From contig NZ_JAUSQZ010000001.1 of NCBI RefSeq assembly GCF_030811555.1, positions 4,461,241 through 4,525,240 on the forward strand: a DNA stretch of 64,000 nt, given 5' to 3'. The translations under genes were made by a program, and so were the position numbers. The stretch comes from Kineosporia succinea (GTDB lineage Bacteria; Actinomycetota; Actinomycetes; Actinomycetales; Kineosporiaceae). Under the pieces are notes generated by a model, which was given only the letters and a program-made list of their open reading frames with translations, did no database searches and was not told the origin of the DNA. Shown piece by piece: positions 16,586 to 27,283 of the stretch. Position 1 is the stretch's first letter. Each line of letters opens with the position of its first letter.

Positions 16586-17842
16586 TCAGTCCGCGTTGCG
16601 GAAGGCCAGCGCCACGTTGTGACCGCCGAAGCCGAACGCGTTGTTCACGGCCACCCGGTCGGTGCCGGTGAGCTTGCGCGGCTCCTTGCCCACCACGTCC
16701 AGCGTGATCTTCGGGTCCTGGTTGTCCAGGTTGATGGTCGGCGGGGCGATGCCGTCCCGCACGGCCAGCACCGTGAAGATCGCCTCCAGCGCGCCCGCCG
16801 CGCCGAGCAGGTGCCCGGTCATCGACTTGGTCGCGGAGATCGCCACGTCGTCCGTCGCCTCACCCAGCGCCAGGCGGATCGCCTGGGCCTCCGCGACGTC
16901 ACCGACCGGGGTCGAGGTGGCGTGCGCGTTGAGGTGGATGACGTCGGCCGGTGCCAGATCGGCGTCGGCCAGCGCCGCCCGGATGGCCCGGGCCGCGCCC
17001 TTGCCCTCGGGCTCGGGAGCGGAGATGTGGTACCCGTCGGAGGTGACGCCGACGCCCGAGAGGATCGCGTGGATCGTGGCGCCGCGGGCCTTGGCGTGGG
17101 CCAGGGACTCCAGCACGATCGCGCCGGACCCCTCACCCATGACGAAGCCGTTGCGGTCGACGTCGTAGGGGCGCGAGGCCCGCTCCGGCTCGTCGTTGCG
17201 CTTCGAGAGCGCCTGCATCGCCCCGAAGGCCGCGATGGTCACCGGGTGGATGCAGCCCTCGGTACCGCCGGCCAGCACCACGTCGGCCAGGCCGCGGCGG
17301 ATCAGGTCCACGCCCTGGGCGATGGCCTCGGAGCCGGAGGCGCAGGCCGAGACCGGGGAGTGCACCCCGGCCCGGGCCCCGAGCTCCAGGCCGACCGCGG
17401 CCGCGGGGCCGTTCGGCATCAGCATCGGCACGCTCATCGGCAGGACGCGCCGGGCGCCCTTCTCGTTGAGGGTGTCGTAGGTCTGGAGCGTCGTGTACAG
17501 CCCGCCGATACCGGATGCCATGCACACGGCGAGGCGTTCCGGCTCGACCTCGGGGGCGCCGGCGTGGGCCCACGCCTCCCGGGCGGAGATCAGCGCGTAC
17601 TGACCGCTCGGGTCGAGCCGCTTGATCTCCGGGACCTTGAGCTTCTCCGTGACCGGTTCGGCCAGGCGGCAGGCGAACTCGACCGGCAGCGTGGGGTACC
17701 GCTCGAGCCAGTCCGCCTGCAGCGGACGGACGCCGGAGGTGCCCGCGAGCGCTGCTTCCCAGGTGGTCTTCACATCGCCGCCGAGGGGGGTGGTGGCACC
17801 CATCCCGGTGACGGCGATCTGCCTGTCGTCTGAGCCTGTCAT
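16586..17842 (-). CDS. fabF: Beta-ketoacyl-ACP synthase II
   Basis: Type II fatty acid elongation enzyme, 418 aa, condensing acyl chains with malonyl-ACP. The active-site cysteine is Cys167 in VSACASGSEA; the two catalytic histidines are in NAHATSTPVGD and TGHLLGAAGALEA. The end NNAFGFGGHNVALAFRNAD is typical of the family. It is the last gene of the fabD-fabH-acpP-fabF operon, 5 bp after acpP, and is followed by a strong terminator. Confidence 0.96.
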   Translation of the reverse strand: MTGSDDRQIAVTGMGATTPLGGDVKTTWEAALAGTSGVRPLQADWLERYPTLPVEFACRLAEPVTEKLKVPEIKRLDPSGQYALISAREAWAHAGAPEVEPERLAVCMASGIGGLYTTLQTYDTLNEKGARRVLPMSVPMLMPNGPAAAVGLELGARAGVHSPVSACASGSEAIAQGVDLIRRGLADVVLAGGTEGCIHPVTIAAFGAMQALSKRNDEPERASRPYDVDRNGFVMGEGSGAIVLESLAHAKARGATIHAILSGVGVTSDGYHISAPEPEGKGAARAIRAALADADLAPADVIHLNAHATSTPVGDVAEAQAIRLALGEATDDVAISATKSMTGHLLGAAGALEAIFTVLAVRDGIAPPTINLDNQDPKITLDVVGKEPRKLTGTDRVAVNNAFGFGGHNVALAFRNAD

Positions 17843-17847
17843 GTAGG

Positions 17848-18105
17848 TCAGGCCTTGGCCGACTCGGCGTTGCTGATGTAGTCGACAGCGTCCTTGACGG
17901 TCTTCAGGCCGCCCACGGCCTCGTCCGGGATCTCCACGTCGAACTTGTCCTGCGCGTTCACGACGATCGTCATCATCGACAGCGAGTCGATGTCGAGGTC
18001 GTCGGTGAAGGACTTGTCCAGCTGCACGTCGCCGGCCGGGATGCCGGTCTCCTCAGCGACGAGCTCGGCGAGTCCGGCGAGGATCTCGTCCTGGGTGTGC
18101 GCCAT
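17848..18105 (-). CDS. acpP: Acyl carrier protein
   Basis: Acidic carrier protein of 85 aa for fatty acid synthesis. The 4'-phosphopantetheine attachment serine is Ser41 in DLDIDSLSMMTIV. A short Ala/Lys tail (SNAESAKA) ends the protein. The ATG follows AGGAGAAGAACC. It sits between fabH and fabF; the 97-bp gap upstream holds a small hairpin. Confidence 0.96.
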   Translation of the reverse strand: MAHTQDEILAGLAELVAEETGIPAGDVQLDKSFTDDLDIDSLSMMTIVVNAQDKFDVEIPDEAVGGLKTVKDAVDYISNAESAKA

Positions 18106-18144
18106 GGTTCTTCTCCTATTTTCGTCGGGGTGGTGCTCAGATGA

Positions 18145-18163
18145 GGGACGACTCGGTCGTCCC
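18145..18163 (-). other. Intercistronic hairpin, fabH-acpP
   Basis: GGGACGAC and GTCGTCCC form a perfect 8-bp stem with a 3-nt loop, 39 nt after the fabH stop and 40 nt before acpP. It could be an mRNA processing or stability element that helps raise ACP levels over the upstream genes; no direct evidence. Confidence 0.45.
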
Positions 18164-18202
18164 CCGGGTAAGTACTCGCTCCGCAGGTGCGGGACGAGAG
18201 CT

Positions 18203-19204
18203 TCAGGGCAGCTCGACGACCTGGGCGGAGTAGCTCAGCCCGGCGCCGAAGCCGATCAGAAGGGCGAGGCCCCCGGAGGTTACCTGACCCTCGGTGATCA
18301 GCCGGTCGAGGGCCAGCGGGATCGAGCCGGCGGTGGTGTTGCCGGAGTCGACCACGTCGCGGGCGACCACCACGTGGTCGGGGACCTTGAGCTGCTTGGC
18401 CATCTGGTCGATGATCCGGATGTTGGCCTGGTGCGGCACGAACGCGGCCAGGTCGGCCACGTCGACCTCGGCCGCCTCCAGCGCCCTGCGCGCGACCGGG
18501 GCCATCTCCCAGACCGCCCAGCGGAAGATCTTGGGCCCCATCATGGACAGCACCGGCCAGGCGGCGTCGTCCTCGTCGCGGTACTCGGTCCAGGAGCGGG
18601 TCTGCACCAGCGCCGCGGACTGGTCGGCGTCCGAGCCCCAGACCGTGGGGCCGATGCCGGGGACGTCGCTCGGGCCGATCACCACGGCGCCGGCGCCGTC
18701 GCCGAAGATCATCGCGCTGCCGCGATCGGCGGGGTCGACCACGTCGGTCATCCGGTCGCTGCCGATGACCAGCACGTGCCGGGCCGAGCCGCCGCGGACC
18801 ATGTCGTTCGCCACCGAGACGCCGTGGGTGAACCCGGCGCAGGCGGTGGTCAGGTCGAACGAGGTGGCCCGGCCGCAGCCCATGATCGCGGCGGCGAGGG
18901 CGGCGGCCGAGGGCATCGAGACCATGTGGGTGCTGGTCGCCATGATCACGGCGTCGATGTCGGACGGGGTGAGCCCGGCCCGCTCGATCGCCTGGGTCCC
19001 GGCGTGGGCGCCCATGTCGGCCACGGTCTCGCCGGGCGCCGCGAAGCGCCGGGTGACGATGCCGGTGCGCTCCCGGATCCACTGGTCCGAGGAGTCGAGC
19101 ACCTCGCAGATCTCGTCGTTGGTGACGATGCGCTCGGGACGGTAGGCCCCGGTGGAGAGGATGCGCGCGTACTCGGCTCCGCGCCTGCTGCCGATCTGGC
19201 TCAT
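18203..19204 (-). CDS. fabH: Beta-ketoacyl-ACP synthase III
   Basis: Initiates fatty acid synthesis by condensing a short acyl-CoA with malonyl-ACP (333 aa). The catalytic triad is visible: Cys122 (TTACAGF), His in PHQANIRI and Asn in SGNTTAGSIP. The ATG at 19204 overlaps the fabD stop by 4 nt. A longer reading frame upstream is only the shadow of fabD. The acyl-CoA preference (branched or acetyl) cannot be read from the sequence. Confidence 0.95.
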   Translation of the reverse strand: MSQIGSRRGAEYARILSTGAYRPERIVTNDEICEVLDSSDQWIRERTGIVTRRFAAPGETVADMGAHAGTQAIERAGLTPSDIDAVIMATSTHMVSMPSAAALAAAIMGCGRATSFDLTTACAGFTHGVSVANDMVRGGSARHVLVIGSDRMTDVVDPADRGSAMIFGDGAGAVVIGPSDVPGIGPTVWGSDADQSAALVQTRSWTEYRDEDDAAWPVLSMMGPKIFRWAVWEMAPVARRALEAAEVDVADLAAFVPHQANIRIIDQMAKQLKVPDHVVVARDVVDSGNTTAGSIPLALDRLITEGQVTSGGLALLIGFGAGLSYSAQVVELP

Positions 19205-20145
19205 GCCGTCACTTCCTGGCCCGGCTCGGCGTGCTTCTCGATCAGCTCGCGGGCCGCGGGCAGGTCGGCCGGGGTCTTCAGCGACACCAGCTCGACGCCG
19301 GGCAGGGCCCGCTTGGCGATGCCGGTGAGGGTACCGGCCGACGGCAGCTCCAGCAGGGCGGTGACGCCCAGCTCGCGGAACGTCTCCTGGCACCGGTCCC
19401 AGCGCACCGGGCGGCTGATCTGCCGCACGATCCGGCCGAGCACCTCGGTGCCCTCGCCGACGACGGCGCCGTCGGCGTTGGAGACCAGGCGGGTGGACGG
19501 GTCGTGGGTGCTGACCGCGCGGGCGTAGCCCTCGAGCACCTCGACCGCGGGGGACATGAAGTGGGTGTGGAAGGCCCCGGCGACCTTGAGGGGACGCACC
19601 CGGGCCTTGGCCGGCGGCTCGTCCTTCAGCCGCTCCAGGTTCTCCAGCGTGCCGGCCGCGACCACCTGGCCGGTCATGTTCATGTTGGCCGGGGTGAGGT
19701 CGAACTTCTCCAGTACCCGGAGCACCTCGTCGGGGTCGCCGCCCAGCAGCGCGCTCATCCCGGTGGGGACGGCGGCGGCCGCCCGGGCCATGGCCCGGCC
19801 GCGCTCGCGCACCAGCACCATCGCCTGCTCGTCGGTGATCACCCCGGTGGCGGCGGCCGCGGTGATCTCACCGACGGAGTGGCCGGAGAACGCGCCGGCG
19901 CCGTGCGGACCGAGCAGCGGCAGCGCCAGGAGCCCGGCGGCCACGAGCAGCGGCTGCGCGACGGCGGTGTCCTGGATGGTGTCGGCGTCGGAGGTGGTGC
20001 CGTGCGCGACCAGGTCGATGTCCGCGACGGCCGACAGCCAGCCGAGGCGGTCGGCGGCGCCCGGCTCCTCGAGCCAGGGGCTCAGGAAGCCGGGGGTCTG
20101 TGAGCCCTGTCCGGGCGCGACGATGACGAGCACGTGCTTAACCAT
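19201..20145 (-). CDS. fabD: Malonyl-CoA:ACP transacylase
   Basis: Loads malonate onto ACP (314 aa). The nucleophile is Ser90 in the GHSVGE elbow; the oxyanion glutamine motif APGQGSQTPG is at the N-terminus and the catalytic His is in GAFHTHFM. The start chosen is ATG 20145 with GAGG upstream; GTG 20133 is possible. First gene of the fab operon, 95 bp downstream of its likely activator gene. Confidence 0.94.
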   Translation of the reverse strand: MVKHVLVIVAPGQGSQTPGFLSPWLEEPGAADRLGWLSAVADIDLVAHGTTSDADTIQDTAVAQPLLVAAGLLALPLLGPHGAGAFSGHSVGEITAAAATGVITDEQAMVLVRERGRAMARAAAAVPTGMSALLGGDPDEVLRVLEKFDLTPANMNMTGQVVAAGTLENLERLKDEPPAKARVRPLKVAGAFHTHFMSPAVEVLEGYARAVSTHDPSTRLVSNADGAVVGEGTEVLGRIVRQISRPVRWDRCQETFRELGVTALLELPSAGTLTGIAKRALPGVELVSLKTPADLPAARELIEKHAEPGQEVTA

Positions 20146-20199
20146 GCGCTGGATGCCTCGTCGGCGGAGGGCGTGGGACGTACGAAGGTTCGGGCAACG

Positions 20200-20221
20200 C
20201 CTTGGAGGGTTCCTACAAAGG
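20200..20221. promoter_or_regulatory. Imperfect dyad upstream of fabD
   Basis: A 22-bp imperfect palindrome, CCTT at 20200-20203 to AAGG at 20218-20221 with partial symmetry inside, lies 55 bp before fabD. Its position would suit the FasR-type regulator encoded just upstream, but I cannot match a published site. Confidence 0.35.
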
Positions 20222-20240
20222 TGTGCTGGCCGAAATCCGG

Positions 20241-21410
20241 TCAGGCCGGAGCATCGCCCACGCGACCTGCGATGATGGCAATGCGTAGAACGAAGGCCCC
20301 CCGAGCGTCCGTAGGGTCCCACCTAGTGATGTCACTCACGCGGCGCAGTCGGTACCGCACCGTGTTCGGGTGCACGAACAGGGCCCGGGCCGCCCCCTCG
20401 AGCGATCCGCCCAGCTCCACGTAGGTCCAGACGGTCTCCAGCAGATGGGCCGCGCCCTCGGTCAGCGGCCGGTAGGCCTGCTCGATCAGGGTGCGCCGGG
20501 CCTCCTCGTCACCGGTCAGGAGCCGTTCGGGCAGCAGGTCGTCGCTCTGCACCGGCCGCGGCGCCCCGGGCCAGGCCCGCGCCGCCGACAGCCCGGAGAT
20601 CGCGGCCCGGGCCGAGCCCGCCGCCGCCATCAGCCCGTTCATCGCCGGTCCGATCACCAGCGGGCCCGGGCCGAAGTAGGGGGCCAGGTCGGGCACCAGC
20701 GCGGCCGGGTCCTCACCGTGGCCGAGGATCGCGACCAGCCGCTCGCCGTGGATGCCGACCAGTAGGTCGGCCCCGGCGTTGCGGGTGCTGCGGCGCAGGG
20801 CCTCCAGGTTCTCCTCAACCGGCTCGGGCGGCGCGGCCCCGGCCACCACGACCACCTTGGTGGCCGCGCCCCAGTTCAGCGCGGCCGCCCGGGAGCGCAG
20901 GTCCTCGCTCTCGGCGCCGCGCAGCACCGCGTCCACCACCAGGGCCTCGAGCCGCGCGTCCCACGACCCGCGTGACTCGGCCGCCCGGGCGTAGATCTCG
21001 GCGGCGGCGAAGGCGACGTCGCGGGAGTACCGCAGCACCGCCTCGCGCAGGTGGGGCTCGGCGCCGGGGGCGGCGATCGAGGGCACCTGCTCCTCCACCG
21101 CGTCCACCACCGTGCGCACCATGTCCAGGGCGTGCTGCAGCGACACCGACCGGGTCAGCTCGCGCGGGGCGGTGCCGAACACGTCGGCGGTGATCTCGAC
21201 CCGCCGCGTGCCGGACGTCGGCCGGTCGGCGTACCAGGCGATGAAGGCCGAGATCGCGGCCTGCGCGATCAGCCCCAGCCAGGAACGGTCCTGCGCGCTC
21301 ATCGCCCGGTACCAGGGCAGCGCGTCTTCCATCCGCCGCACGGCCTCGCCGGCGAGGACGCCCCGCGCCGCTCTCAGATTCGCGACGGTCGCCTCGTCCG
21401 CGGTCACCAC
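20241..21410 (-). CDS. fasR: FasR-type regulator of fatty acid synthesis (PucR family)
   Basis: PucR/CdaR-type regulator of about 389 aa. The C-terminal helix-turn-helix is LGGSLEGAARALFVHPNTVRYRLRRVSDITRWDP. The N-terminal region (RRMEDALPWYRAMSAQDRSWLGLIAQAAISAFI) is characteristic of FasR, the activator of fabD-fabH-acpP-fabF in Streptomyces, where its gene lies directly upstream as here. It is expected to sense acyl products and tune the operon. Start uncertain: GTG 21410 or GTG 21407, with no clear Shine-Dalgarno sequence. Confidence 0.88.
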   Translation of the reverse strand: MVTADEATVANLRAARGVLAGEAVRRMEDALPWYRAMSAQDRSWLGLIAQAAISAFIAWYADRPTSGTRRVEITADVFGTAPRELTRSVSLQHALDMVRTVVDAVEEQVPSIAAPGAEPHLREAVLRYSRDVAFAAAEIYARAAESRGSWDARLEALVVDAVLRGAESEDLRSRAAALNWGAATKVVVVAGAAPPEPVEENLEALRRSTRNAGADLLVGIHGERLVAILGHGEDPAALVPDLAPYFGPGPLVIGPAMNGLMAAAGSARAAISGLSAARAWPGAPRPVQSDDLLPERLLTGDEEARRTLIEQAYRPLTEGAAHLLETVWTYVELGGSLEGAARALFVHPNTVRYRLRRVSDITRWDPTDARGAFVLRIAIIAGRVGDAPA

Positions 21411-21752
21411 ACCGTCGACATTAGGGCACCCCGTGCCCCTGGCCTGCCGCGGCGTGCCCTCCGTCAAGGTGCTGCGGGCCCGGTAGTGCTCCGGTGGCAG
21501 CGGCGTACGCTGCGGGAACGGGCACGGCCCGGGCAGCACCGGTCGCCCCCGGTGGGCCCTACGCGTTAGGGTCGAGACGGTCCTACGTCACACAGGAGGC
21601 ACTCAGAGGCAGCATCGGCGTCACCGAACGGTCACGCGAACGCGCTGTATCCCCGGTGGGGCGGCAGGACTCGATTCTGCACAACGAACGGCACGAACAC
21701 AGCCAGCACACACAGCACCAGGACTGCACCGCAACTTGCCGAAAGGGGCGAT
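21411..21752. other. Intergenic region, fasR / hypothetical
   Basis: 342 bp with promoters expected in both directions. I see no supported gene, RNA or strong hairpin here. Confidence 0.4.
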
Positions 21753-22493
21753 ATGTCAGCGCTGGATCGGCTGAAGCAGCGCTCGGCGGACGACTTCGCC
21801 GCGGGCGGCGGAGACCGGGCCGAACTCGCCGCCGCTCACTCCGTCGAGACCCCGGTCGAGCTCGGTGGTGGCGACCTGCACGCCACCGACGAAGACCGCA
21901 GCGAGGAAGAGTCGCTGCGCGCGCGGCTGGGCGAAGACCCCAACGATGTCGCCGCGTTCGACCGCCTGGCCGGGATCGTCGAGGCGATGGCCGCGGAGAA
22001 CCACGAGGGCGGCGACCCGCAGCGCGCCGCGGAAGACTCTGTCTGGGCCCTGGCCGAGGAGGTCGCCCAGAACAACCGGGCCTGGTACCCGCTGATCCAG
22101 CTGGCCCGGCTCTCCATCGACGACGACCGGGAGACGGCCCTGCGCCGCCTGTCCACCGCCGCCGACCGGGACTCCGAGGGTGAGGCGCTGGCCCAGGGCC
22201 TCGCCATGCTGCGCGAGGCCGGCCACGCCACCGACGCCCTGAACCTCGGGGTCGGTCACTGGCGCCCTCGCGAGCACGTCATCTCCGCGGCCCGGGAGCT
22301 CATCCTGGCCGCGATCGAGACCGAGCGCACCGGTGAGGCCCGGCGGCACCTGGCCGCCCTGGGCGAGCATCCCGACCAGGCCGCCGTGCAGGCCCTGCGC
22401 GACGAGCTGGGCAGCAAGGTCGGCCCGGGTTCCACCCCTCCCACCGGCTCCATCGCGGTGGGCGGCGCGGGCGACATCTCGACGATCTTCTAG
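21753..22493 (+). CDS. Conserved hypothetical protein, TPR-like
   Basis: Acidic, largely helical protein of 246 aa with no recognised enzyme motif. The region 70-215 shows paired helices reminiscent of tetratricopeptide repeats (EEVAQNNRAWYPLIQLARLSIDDDRETALRRLSTAA, LAQGLAMLREAGHATDALNLG). The C-terminal 25 residues are Gly/Pro/Ser-rich. The ATG follows AAAGGGGCGAT, a good ribosome-binding site. A terminator directly follows, so it is monocistronic. Function unknown. Confidence 0.78.
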   Translation: MSALDRLKQRSADDFAAGGGDRAELAAAHSVETPVELGGGDLHATDEDRSEEESLRARLGEDPNDVAAFDRLAGIVEAMAAENHEGGDPQRAAEDSVWALAEEVAQNNRAWYPLIQLARLSIDDDRETALRRLSTAADRDSEGEALAQGLAMLREAGHATDALNLGVGHWRPREHVISAARELILAAIETERTGEARRHLAALGEHPDQAAVQALRDELGSKVGPGSTPPTGSIAVGGAGDISTIF

Positions 22494-22516
22494 AGGCAAC
22501 AGCACCAGCGACGGAC

Positions 22517-22548
22517 GAAGGGCACCGGCGATCACGCCGGTGCCCTTC
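22517..22548 (+). terminator. Terminator of the TPR-like gene at 21753
   Basis: A perfect 14-bp stem (GAAGGGCACCGGCG at 22517-22530) with a 4-nt loop starts 23 nt after the stop codon. Confidence 0.85.
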
Positions 22549-22645
22549 TCGCTGTGGCGGGGACGACCAGCCTGAGCCCCGGGGGAGGTGACGGATGCGC
22601 CGGACGTGACCGCCGCGTCCACCATGGAGAGCCCCCCAGGCCGAA

Positions 22646-22673
22646 GGGCCGCCGGGAGACAACCCGACGGCCC
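22646..22673 (-). terminator. Terminator of aceE
   Basis: An 11-bp stem (22646-22656 with 22663-22673, one G-U pair in the minus-strand RNA) and 6-nt loop sits 16 nt past the aceE stop. Confidence 0.75.
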
Positions 22674-22689
22674 CTCGCGAACCGGACTC

Positions 22690-25431
<2,742 letters not shown>

Positions 25432-26142
25432 GACGGTCCTCCTGGATTTAGGACAACGGGTTGTCACCACGCCGAACCCGGGCGGATCGCGACCGGGATC
25501 GTCTCTATCTTGGCTGACGGCGGGCGGGACTTCACAGGTACCCCGCCGTTCGTCACGCTGCGGCTGTGCTGCGGATCCCGTGCCCTCGAGGTCCAGTGTG
25601 CCCCTTCGGTACCGGTGCGGGTGAGCGGGGGGACGCGCTTGATCACGTTTTCGGCTCGGTGACACCGGCGTGTCGCCCCGGTTTCCCCGGTGTGTCGCGG
25701 GGTGGCCCGATTTTTCTCACAGTGGTGTGCGGTGGTGGTCGCCGACGGTGGACGCGTCGGCGGTCCCCTCCCGGTCCGGGGCGAATTCCGAAATCGGCGT
25801 GCGCGAGGGGCCTTCGTGCCCGATGCTCTTGGGAACCCGGTGCCGGGTTCGGATCGTCCTTTCGGCCGACCGAGTACCGCAACTTCACCGGCGCAGGCAA
25901 AAACACGATGCGCGAGGTGGCGGGGCGGTTGCGCGGCACTCCGCCTATGGAGTCCACTAGCCTGAACGCACCTGGTGAACGGTTGCATCGTCATCGGGTG
26001 AAGGAACGGGTGAAGGAACCTCGACACCAGGACCATGCAGTGAAGCGGGCGGGTCAGACGACTCGCCCGGAGAAGGAGCGGCCCTCACGGGCCGCCGGTG
26101 CCGCCACGTGGGAAAGCGTTGGCAGCGGAGGAGGTCAGTGAG
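25432..26142. other. Long divergent control region, aceE / DUF3052
   Basis: 711 bp with no supported gene. It contains a 14-bp palindrome close to aceE (25452-25465), an 18-bp palindrome GAACCCGG-TG-CCGGGTTC at 25833-25850, a small ACTCC/GGAGT hairpin near 25950, and a 12-bp tandem duplication CGGGTGAAGGAA (25995-26018). This density suggests several regulator sites. Confidence 0.5.
25452..25465. promoter_or_regulatory. Palindromic operator candidate in the aceE leader
   Basis: GACAACGGGTTGTC, a perfect 6-2-6 palindrome, lies 20 bp upstream of the aceE GTG and just before the AGGAGG. It is well placed for a repressor that blocks aceE; the protein is unknown. Confidence 0.55.
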
Positions 26143-26571
26143 GTGGGCGCGACCGCGGAGCCCGCGGCTGAGCAGTCCATGGCCGGCCGGCTAGGACTGA
26201 AGCCCGGTCAGTTCGTACAGGAATTCGGGTACGACGACGACACGGACGACGATCTGCGACTCGCAATCGAGACGCTGACGGGCAACGAACTGGCCGACGA
26301 AGACTCCCAGGATGTCGTCGACGCAGTTGTCTACTGGTGGCGCGACGAGGACGGAGACCTCGTCGACTCGCTGGTGGACGGACTGACGAACCTCGCCGAG
26401 GGCGGGGTGATCTGGCTGCTGACGCCGAAGGCGGGCCGAGACGGCCACGTCGAGCACAGTGAGATCGAGGAGGCCGCCCCGACCGCTGGCCTGCACGCCA
26501 CCAGCACGATCAGCGTGTGCCAGGACTGGACCGGGACGCGTCTGGCCACCCCGAAGGCCGGGCGCCGCTGA
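26143..26571 (+). CDS. DUF3052 protein
   Basis: Acidic conserved actinobacterial protein of 142 aa (RLGLKPGQFVQEFGYDDDTDDDLR, DEDGDLVDSLVDGLTNLAEGGVIWLLTPKAGRDGHVE). The fold is unknown; members lie next to aceE and a peroxiredoxin gene in many actinobacteria, as here. GTG 26143 follows GGAGGAGGTCAGTGAG; a GTG 15 codons upstream has no ribosome-binding site. No motif indicates its role. Confidence 0.88.
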   Translation: MGATAEPAAEQSMAGRLGLKPGQFVQEFGYDDDTDDDLRLAIETLTGNELADEDSQDVVDAVVYWWRDEDGDLVDSLVDGLTNLAEGGVIWLLTPKAGRDGHVEHSEIEEAAPTAGLHATSTISVCQDWTGTRLATPKAGRR

Positions 26572-26623
26572 CCTGACCTCGGGCCGAAGGCTGGCGCGGG
26601 GCCCGGGAGGACCTGACAGACTG

Positions 26624-26660
26624 TGTCCCGCGTGCCAGGAAGATCCTGGCGCGCGGGACA
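26624..26660 (+). terminator. Terminator of the DUF3052 gene
   Basis: Two 17-nt arms (26624-26640 and 26644-26660) pair with one T-G wobble around a 3-nt loop, between DUF3052 and the peroxiredoxin gene. Confidence 0.75.
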
Positions 26661-26713
26661 GTCACGGTTTCCCCGGCTGTCCCGCAGGTCGGTCGTCGCT
26701 GGGAGGATCAGGC

Positions 26714-27172
26714 ATGGCACTCGAGATCGGTGGGGCCGCTCCGGACTTCGCGCTGAAGAGTGAGCACGGCGAGGTGGTCCGGCTCTCCGACCTGCGCGGC
26801 GAGAAGAACGTGGCGCTCGTCTTCTACCCGTTCGCGTTCTCCGGCATCTGCACCGGTGAGCTGTGCGAGATCCGCGACAACCTGGCCGCCTTCGACGAGG
26901 GCTCGGTGCAGGTGCTCGCGATCTCCTGCGACCCGATGTACGCCCTGCGCACCTGGGCCGAGGCCGAGAAGTACCCGTTCCCGCTGCTGTCGGACTTCTG
27001 GCCGCACGGTGAGGTGGCCAAGGCCTACGGCGTGTTCAACGAGAGCACGGGCAGCTCCGTTCGCGGTACCTTCCTGATCGACAGGGACGGCGTGCTGCGC
27101 TGGAGCATCGTCAACGGCATGGGCGAGGCCCGGTCGCTGGCCGGCTACCGCGAGGCCATCGCCGCTCTGTAA
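26714..27172 (+). CDS. AhpE-type peroxiredoxin
   Basis: Thiol peroxidase of 152 aa that reduces hydroperoxides. The peroxidatic Cys46 lies in PFAFSGICTGELCEIRD; the Pro and Ser of the PxxxSxxC motif are in place. It matches AhpE of Mycobacterium through SDFWPHGEVAKAYGVFNE and RGTFLIDRDGVLRW. Unlike Mycobacterium AhpE, a second cysteine, Cys51, sits five residues on, the spacing of the resolving cysteine in PrxQ/Bcp enzymes. The ATG follows GGGAGGATCAGGC. The next feature is tRNA-Val, 38 bp later. Confidence 0.92.
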   Translation: MALEIGGAAPDFALKSEHGEVVRLSDLRGEKNVALVFYPFAFSGICTGELCEIRDNLAAFDEGSVQVLAISCDPMYALRTWAEAEKYPFPLLSDFWPHGEVAKAYGVFNESTGSSVRGTFLIDRDGVLRWSIVNGMGEARSLAGYREAIAAL

Positions 27173-27210
27173 CAATTGTCGTGACCGGCGTCTTCGCGGC
27201 GCCGGTCCTG

Positions 27211-27283
27211 GGGCCTGTAGCTCAGTTGGTAGAGCACCGCGTTTACACCGCGGGTGTCGTCGGTTCGAGACCGGCCGGGCCCA
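27211..27283 (+). tRNA. tRNA-Val (anticodon UAC)
   Basis: The cloverleaf is complete. Acceptor GGGCCTG (27211-27217) pairs with CGGGCCC (27276-27282), discriminator A. The D arm is GCTCAGTTGGTAGAGC. The anticodon stem CCGCG/CGCGG holds loop TTTACAC, giving UAC. The T arm is GTCGG-TTCGAGA-CCGGC. The genomic 3' end reads ACCT, so the CCA is not fully encoded. The 3' end of a leftward gene runs into it on the other strand. Confidence 0.95.
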
